Assembly (NCBI GenBank): GCA_047517485.1
Contig: JAKZSU010000132.1
Location: 1-19,945, forward strand
Reading direction: 5' to 3'
DNA: 19,945 bases
Origin: JAKZSU01 sp047517485
GTDB taxonomy: Bacteria; Pseudomonadota; Alphaproteobacteria; UBA7887
Part shown: one piece after another, positions 15,270 to 19,945 of the stretch
Layout of the letters: each line of letters begins with the position of its first letter
How positions within the stretch are numbered: position 1 is the stretch's first letter
Position numbers and translations under genes: made by a program
Notes under the pieces: generated by a model
Told to the model about the DNA's origin: nothing
Seen by the model: only the letters and a program-made list of their open reading frames with translations
The model's database searches: none

Positions 15270-17485
15270 GTCGGCCGACGCCGGGCGCGCAGCAGGACGG
15301 TCCCGAGCAAGATCAGCGCCAGCCCTAGAAGGAGCTGCAGCGGTGCCGGTGTCGCCCCTTGGGGAAACGCGATCACACCGCCGCCGATTTGTGCGGCATT
15401 GCCGGTTGCCGAGGCCGGCGTCGGTCGCAAACCGGCATCCCGGTCGTCGATCGGCGCGGGCAAGGCGCGGTGGGCCTCGCCGAAGACCTTATCAAAGTCC
15501 CAGCCATGCGGCAGGTTGAGCGGTAGCTTGCCGCTGGCGAGTGGCGTGCCATCGGGGCGCGATGGGGTGATGTCGACGGCGACCAGGCTGGTATATTTGC
15601 TCACCAAATGATGCTCGAGCGCGATATCGACCAACGCCTGGCGGATCACGTCGGGATTCTCCCGGCGGTGGCCCGAATGAATCAGATCGTCGATCCGGTC
15701 GCGCGCCCAGAGTACGGAAACGCCTTCGGCAGGAGCGGCATCGGCCACCCTCAAGACGGCTTGCCACGGCGCGCCGTTGCGCTCGCCGGACACCGTCAGC
15801 GTGCCTTCGAGAGCGGGAATGCGCGCGGTGACCACGACCGGCTCGCCGGCGTAGAGATCGGGCAGGGTGTCGCGCGACATATCGGGTGTCGCGCCGACCG
15901 CCCAGGTCATCGCGAGATCGGTCATCACCGGCGATTCGAGCTTGGCGAACAGCGCCTCCATGCGGTCGGAGACTTCCGCCAGCTTGCCGATATGGGTGAA
16001 GGTTCCGCGCCCCGATTCCGCCGCCTTGGTCATGAAATAGCTGTTCGGCGCGGCGCCGATGCCGATGGTGAACAGCCGGCCGTCGCCGAGAGAATTCTCG
16101 ACCAAGTCGAACAGCTCGGCCTCGTTGCCGACCGCGCCGTCGGTGAGAAAGATAATCTGGCGCAGAAAGCCCGCCGGCGGGGCGCCGGCGAGCGCGAGTC
16201 TGAGCGCGGACGCCATTTCGGTTCCGCCATCGGCTTCGAGCCCGTTGACGAACCGCACCGCCATCGCTCGTTGTGCCGGGTCGGCCGCGCGCGGTAAGGC
16301 GAACAACGCGCTCGCGGTATGATTGAAGATCACCAGATTGAACCGGTCCTGGTCGTCGAGGCGGTCGATCGCCAGCGCCAGCGCGGCCTTGGCCTGGCGG
16401 ATCGATTGACCGCCCATCGAGCCGGAAATATCGAGCACGAAGATGACCTCGCGGGGCGGCACCACGGTGGCGGCGGCGTCGGCGCTCGGATCGGGCGGCA
16501 GCACCATTGCCAGCAAATAGTATTCGCCGTGAAACGCCTCGGTAAACAGGCCGGCGATCGGCGCCGAGCCCGCCGCCGGCCGCCAGGACAGTTGGAAATC
16601 ACGGTCGGCGGGAACCGCGCCCTCGCCGAGTTCGATATGGTGTGAACCGTTCTCGGCCTCGGACAAGGTGATGGCGTGGTACGGGCTGTCGATATCGGTG
16701 ATCGGAAACCCCGGCGCGAGGTCGATCGACAGGGTCACCGGATTGATCTTGCGTTGCTCGGGGCGGAGCACCGGCGCGCTGATCCGTCCCGCGTCGGGCA
16801 CCTGGTCGGTCGCTTGCACCGCCCAACCGGCGCGGGTCAGGCTGACCGATTGTATGGCGCCCGGGTTGTAGCGCGGCCCGACGACCATGGGAAAGCGCAG
16901 GCTGAACCCGCCCTGATCGTAGGCCAGCGACTGCTGATACTCGATTTCGATCGCGACGTGCTCGCCGGGGCCGATATTGGCGATCGAGGTGGTGAAGATG
17001 TTGGGTCGCTCGGATTCGAGTAGCCCGGCTTTCTTGCCCTGCTGCCGTGCCACCTCGTAGATCCGGCGGGCCTCGGCGCGCTCCTTGATCAGACCGTCGA
17101 TCAGGCGATCGCCGACAATGAGACGAAGATGATCGACGGCGGCGTTCTCGGGCAACGGGAACACATACATCCCCTCGACCCATTCGGCGCTGGGATTCCT
17201 GAAATGCTGACGCACCACCGCGCGCGCCACCATGCCGCCGACGGTGATCTCGACTTCGGTGGCGACAAGGGGGGCGAGGCGAAAGCCACGCGGCGGCCCA
17301 TCGCCGGCATCGGGGCGCAGCAGCAAGCTGCCGCGGCCGACTTCACCCGGCGTGATCCGCGGCAAGGTCGAGAACGCGTCCTCGGCGGGCGCCGCCTGGG
17401 CGGAGACGGCGGCGAAGGCCGCTAAAGCTGCGAGCAGCGCTTGGAAAATAGTTCGCATTTGCGCGAGCGATTGGACAATGGACAT
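15266..17485 (-). CDS. Sortase-target protein with VIT and von Willebrand A domains
   Basis: A 739-aa secreted protein of the marine proteobacterial sortase target family. It has a signal peptide (about 1-31, VSAQA), a VIT domain (about 50-160, with EGMYVFPLPENAAV), and a vWA domain with an intact MIDAS: DISGS at 352-356, T422 (GGTEM) and D449 (FLTDGAVGNE). The conserved VSKYTSLVAVD motif follows near 629. The C-terminal sorting region is a short Pro-rich linker, FPQGATPAP (707-715), a hydrophobic helix (about 715-732) and RARRRP. The expected LPxTG/LPxTA-like motif is degenerate, reading FPQGA. The start is the ATG at 17485, with AAGGGGGA 5 bases upstream, rather than the ATG at 17515, which has no site. 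It overlaps the sortase by 4 bases and probably forms an operon with it. Confidence 0.9.
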   Translation of the reverse strand: MSIVQSLAQMRTIFQALLAALAAFAAVSAQAAPAEDAFSTLPRITPGEVGRGSLLLRPDAGDGPPRGFRLAPLVATEVEITVGGMVARAVVRQHFRNPSAEWVEGMYVFPLPENAAVDHLRLIVGDRLIDGLIKERAEARRIYEVARQQGKKAGLLESERPNIFTTSIANIGPGEHVAIEIEYQQSLAYDQGGFSLRFPMVVGPRYNPGAIQSVSLTRAGWAVQATDQVPDAGRISAPVLRPEQRKINPVTLSIDLAPGFPITDIDSPYHAITLSEAENGSHHIELGEGAVPADRDFQLSWRPAAGSAPIAGLFTEAFHGEYYLLAMVLPPDPSADAAATVVPPREVIFVLDISGSMGGQSIRQAKAALALAIDRLDDQDRFNLVIFNHTASALFALPRAADPAQRAMAVRFVNGLEADGGTEMASALRLALAGAPPAGFLRQIIFLTDGAVGNEAELFDLVENSLGDGRLFTIGIGAAPNSYFMTKAAESGRGTFTHIGKLAEVSDRMEALFAKLESPVMTDLAMTWAVGATPDMSRDTLPDLYAGEPVVVTARIPALEGTLTVSGERNGAPWQAVLRVADAAPAEGVSVLWARDRIDDLIHSGHRRENPDVIRQALVDIALEHHLVSKYTSLVAVDITPSRPDGTPLASGKLPLNLPHGWDFDKVFGEAHRALPAPIDDRDAGLRPTPASATGNAAQIGGGVIAFPQGATPAPLQLLLGLALILLGTVLLRARRRPT

Positions 17486-17615
17486 CGCATCCCCCTTCGG
17501 TTTCGGGCCCGACATGCCGTCGCGGCATTCGGACGCGGGGGAGGATGACGATCAAAAGCGCCGGAACTATGGGCGCGGCGGGGCGAAATCGAGGAACTGT
17601 TGCGGCGAAAATGCG

Positions 17616-17638
17616 GCGGCCCCGAAAATCGGGGCCGC
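17616..17638 (-). terminator. GC-rich hairpin downstream of the small frameshifted gene
   Basis: A perfect 9-bp stem, GCGGCCCCG (17616-17624) with CGGGGCCGC (17630-17638), loop AAAAT. It lies 20 bases past the stop of the leftward small gene and is followed on the minus strand by a TTTT run, so it fits a Rho-independent terminator. It would separate that gene from the VIT/vWA-sortase operon downstream. Confidence 0.55.
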
Positions 17639-17657
17639 GAATTTGGTCGATTTCGGG

Positions 17658-18100
17658 TTAGAACGCGGGTTCGGGAACCCTTTTCTCGACAGCCGGCTTG
17701 ACCGACTTTGGCTGTTTGAGTGGCGCCGGTTGGGCCGTCGCCGGTTCGGGTGGGCCGGTGGCCATATCGACGCACGCTTCGACGTCTTCGACCATCATCG
17801 CCACGACATGGGCGATATCGTTCAGACATTCGTCGGCGAAGGGATCGATATCCGGGGCGCCGTTGAGCTTGGCGATCGCCGCGTCGAGCCCGGCCAGCGC
17901 GGAAACCCTTGAAATCGCTTCGATGTCGCTGAGTAGGCCGTTTTCGGCGGCGGCATGGTTTTTCTCGCTATCCGTGCGAACGGAAGGACCGACCCTACCA
18001 GCGCCAGTGTTTCCATGGAGGCGATGAATTCGGGGGCATCGGTGGTATCGGGGTGCGAAGACGAGGCCTCGCCGTCTCGGCCAAAATCCTGATCGTCCAT
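17658..18100 (-). pseudogene. Small gene of unknown function with an apparent one-base frameshift
   Basis: Not recognised. The ATG at 18100, with CAGGAC about 7 bases upstream, opens MDDQDFGRDGEASSSHPDTT and reads on as coding-like sequence to about residue 40. The good-looking protein then continues in the -1 frame, from about DSEKNHAAAENGLLSDIEAI through DIDPFADECLNDIAHVV to a Pro/Lys-rich end and TAA at 17660-17658. The second frame has no start codon of its own upstream. One missing base, for example in the A5 run (plus strand 17959-17963), would give a single protein of 147 residues: an acidic N-terminus, a helical middle with two cysteines, and a proline-rich tail. There is no signal peptide or membrane segment. 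It may be a sequencing error, a true pseudogene or frameshifting. Confidence 0.55.
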
Positions 18101-18260
18101 TATAAGTCCTGCGCTATGTTCGTTTTTCGACCAACCTTGAAATTACAAGGCAGGCACCCGGTTTTCGCCGGGTACAGTTAAATATTTAGAGCGGTAAGTC
18201 GTGCGGGCGAGGGCCAATACAGTGAGCAATATTGGAATCGCCCAAACGGCGTGACAAACG

Positions 18261-18289
18261 TTGATGACGGTGTCCGGGAGACGTAGGAT
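18261..18289 (+). promoter_or_regulatory. Possible sigma-70 promoter of the symporter gene
   Basis: TTGATG (18261-18266) and TAGGAT (18284-18289) are separated by 17 bases, each matching four of six consensus positions, about 45 bases before the symporter ATG. A small hairpin, ACCCGG/CCGGGT (18156-18173), lies further upstream between the divergent genes; its role is unknown. Confidence 0.35.
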
Positions 18290-18334
18290 CGCGCCCCAGT
18301 AGCTTTCAGTGAACATCCTCCAGGGAGGGGCGCC

Positions 18335-19648
18335 ATGGCCGCGCGACGTAAATTGACTCTGACCACCGAAATCCTGATCGCGATGATCGCCGGCGCGGTG
18401 TTGGGCCTGATCCTCAACGTGGCGGCGGCGGACTCCGTCTTCGTGCGCGACGTCTTTACCGCGGGCATCTTCAGCGTGGTCGGCTCGATCTTCGTGGCGG
18501 CGCTGAAAATGCTAGTGGTGCCGTTGGTCTTCGTCTCGTTGATCTGCGGCGTGACCGCGCTCGGCGATATCGCGCAACTCGGGCGCATCGGCCTCAAGGC
18601 GCTGGTTTTCTACCTATTCACCACGGCGGTGGCGATCACCATCGCGCTGACTCTCGCCGGCATTATCGACCCGGGCAAGGGCTTCGTGATCGGCGACGGC
18701 TCGGCCACCTTCACCGGTAAGCAAGCACCGCCGATTTCCAAGGTCCTGACCGATCTGGTGCCGGTCAATCCGGTCGCCGCCATGGCCGATGGCAACATGC
18801 TGCAGATCATCGTCTTCGCGATTCTGCTCGGGATCGCCATGACCCTGGCCGGCGAACGCGGCAAACACGTGCTCAACCTGTTCACCGATTTCAACGCGGT
18901 GATGATGAAAATGGTCGGCATCGTCATGCGCATCGCGCCGATCGGCGTGTTCTGCCTGATCGCCAAGACCTTCGCCACCCAAGGCGTCGACGTGTTCCTG
19001 CCGCTGGCGGGCTATTTTCTGACCGTGGTGCTGGCGCTGCTGATCCACGCCCTCGGCGTCTTCAGCATTCTGATGCGCCTCGTAGGCGGGCTCGATCCGA
19101 TTATGTTCTTCCGCAAGATGCGCGCCGCGATGGTGTTCGCCTTTTCCACCGCGTCGAGCAACGCCACCATCCCGGTGACCCTCGACACGGTGGAAAACCG
19201 CTTAGGCGTGAAGAACTCGGTGGCCTCGTTCACCGTGCCGCTCGGCGCGACGATCAACATGGACGGCACCGCGATCATGCAGGGGGTGGCGACGGTGTTC
19301 ATCGCCAACGTCTACGCCGTCGACCTCGGCGTACCCGAATATCTCATGGTGATCCTCACCGCCACCCTGGCCTCGATCGGCACCGCCGGGGTGCCCGGGG
19401 TGGGGCTGATCATGCTGTCGATGGTCCTGGTCCAGGTCGGCCTGCCGGTTGAAGGCATCGCGTTGATCATCGGCGTTGACCGCCTGCTCGACATGATGCG
19501 CACCGCGGTCAACATCACCGGCGACTCGGTCGCCACCTGCCTGATCGCCAAAAGCGAAAAAGCCTTCGAAATGGAGCGCTTCAAGGACCCGGCCGCCGGC
19601 ACCATCGAGGGCGACGTGCCGGCCGCCAGCACGGCCCAGGCCGAGTGA
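18335..19648 (+). CDS. Sodium/proton:dicarboxylate or acidic amino acid symporter (DAACS family)
   Basis: A 437-aa inner-membrane transporter of the GltP/DctA/GltPh family with eight transmembrane helices and two re-entrant hairpins. Hairpin 1 carries the serine-rich STASS (271-275), TM7 has NMDGT (308-312), and TM8 has D382, D386, R389, N393 and D397. These match D390, D394, R397, N401 and D405 of GltPh. The arginine that binds the substrate side-chain carboxylate is kept, so aspartate, glutamate or C4-dicarboxylates are expected rather than neutral amino acids. GGGAGG lies 6 bases before the ATG. Monocistronic by appearance. Confidence 0.93.
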   Translation: MAARRKLTLTTEILIAMIAGAVLGLILNVAAADSVFVRDVFTAGIFSVVGSIFVAALKMLVVPLVFVSLICGVTALGDIAQLGRIGLKALVFYLFTTAVAITIALTLAGIIDPGKGFVIGDGSATFTGKQAPPISKVLTDLVPVNPVAAMADGNMLQIIVFAILLGIAMTLAGERGKHVLNLFTDFNAVMMKMVGIVMRIAPIGVFCLIAKTFATQGVDVFLPLAGYFLTVVLALLIHALGVFSILMRLVGGLDPIMFFRKMRAAMVFAFSTASSNATIPVTLDTVENRLGVKNSVASFTVPLGATINMDGTAIMQGVATVFIANVYAVDLGVPEYLMVILTATLASIGTAGVPGVGLIMLSMVLVQVGLPVEGIALIIGVDRLLDMMRTAVNITGDSVATCLIAKSEKAFEMERFKDPAAGTIEGDVPAASTAQAE

Positions 19649-19804
19649 GGCGTTACCGCGTTAAGGCCCGACTTTAATCACGTCGGCGTGTCAACGCTTC
19701 TGGTCTGCTGTCGAAGACGGCGCGGACTCGGCGTGGCGCCTCCGGCGACCGCCGGGCTTGACTCGTTGCAGACATGCAACCCCCCAGTCAATCTGGTCTA
19801 ATTC
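19649..19804. other. Intergenic region with small hairpins, no gene seen
   Basis: There is no coding-like frame after the symporter stop. Two small inverted repeats are visible, CCGGC/GCCGG (about 19742-19755) and GTTGCA/TGCAAC with a 4-base loop (about 19766-19781). Neither is followed by a T run, so they are weak candidates for the symporter terminator. Confidence 0.4.
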
Positions 19805-19945
19805 ACACTGCTGTCCGGTTAACTGAGCGGTGCTGGCTTTGAGAGCCAGGATTTCTGCGGGGTTTGAAGCGAAAATGCATGGTGTCGATTTGAATTGGAT
19901 GGAGCACTTTTCGGAGTTTCTCCGAGGAGATGCTCATGAACACCG
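19805..19945 (+). mobile_element. Possible left end of an insertion sequence (IS4-like), cut by the window
   Basis: CACTGCTGTCCGGTTAACT (from 19805) resembles the terminal repeats of IS4-family elements as I remember them. Base composition drops after it, a small hairpin lies at 19833-19849, and the next gene begins with a strong ribosome site near the right edge. The identification is by memory of pattern only; the right end and any target duplication lie outside the window. Confidence 0.3.
19936..19945 (+). CDS. First codons of a gene running off the right edge (possible transposase)
   Basis: ATG at 19936 with GAGGAGA (19924-19930) 5 bases upstream; it reads MNT before the window ends. Several IS4-family transposases begin in this way, and the upstream bases look like an IS end, but three residues cannot identify a protein. 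Confidence 0.4.

Noticed and set aside
17959..17972. Programmed -1 frameshift site in the small gene
   Set aside because: The A-run gives A AAA ACC in the first frame, in which the second codon does not re-pair well after slipping, and no clear stimulatory structure was seen; a base error or true mutation is simpler.

Overview
The window looks like chromosomal DNA of a GC-rich alphaproteobacterium, probably a marine or free-living Rhodospirillales-like organism. The evidence is the strong G/C bias at third codon positions, Shine-Dalgarno starts, a soluble PQQ alcohol dehydrogenase with a partner cytochrome c, an OprP/O-type porin, and a class GN sortase with its VIT/vWA target, a pair known mainly from marine Proteobacteria. 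No rRNA, tRNA or CRISPR is visible.

Layout. (1) 1-83: a possible leftward gene start, interrupted by an amber codon at codon 5. (2) 167-2083 (+): a proline/alanine-rich protein of unknown function, followed 3 bases later by a secreted PhoX/DUF839 family protein. (3) 6772-2065 (-): a compact E1alpha-E1beta-E2-E3 operon for a 2-oxoacid dehydrogenase complex (pyruvate or branched-chain oxo acids). Its E3 stop overlaps the PhoX-family stop. Upstream on the same strand lies a HAD hydrolase (7593-6874). (4) 7832-10624 (+): a periplasmic PQQ alcohol dehydrogenase with a lanthanide-type DxD motif, a double-hairpin terminator, a two-heme cytochrome c, and a small ABM-fold protein. (5) 11346-10621 (-): a periplasmic ankyrin-repeat protein whose stop overlaps that of the ABM gene. 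(6) 11469-14727 (+): a glutamate-type amino-acid dehydrogenase, an OprP/O-like porin and a VOC metalloprotein. (7) 18100-14640 (-): a small frameshifted gene, then the VIT/vWA sortase target and the class GN sortase, whose last 88 bases overlap the VOC gene. (8) 18335-19648 (+): a sodium/proton:acidic amino acid or dicarboxylate symporter. (9) 19805-19945: possibly the left end of an insertion sequence, with only the first codons of a gene.

How the parts may work together. The oxoacid dehydrogenase complex, glutamate dehydrogenase and acidic amino acid/dicarboxylate symporter fit a metabolism that feeds amino and organic acids into acyl-CoA and the TCA cycle. The PQQ dehydrogenase and cytochrome c form a periplasmic alcohol oxidation chain. 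The sortase pair is a one-enzyme, one-substrate anchoring system. Its sorting motif is degenerate, and an unrecognised small gene with an apparent one-base frameshift sits just upstream. The sortase locus is the least ordinary part of the window; the rest is mostly recognisable metabolism.
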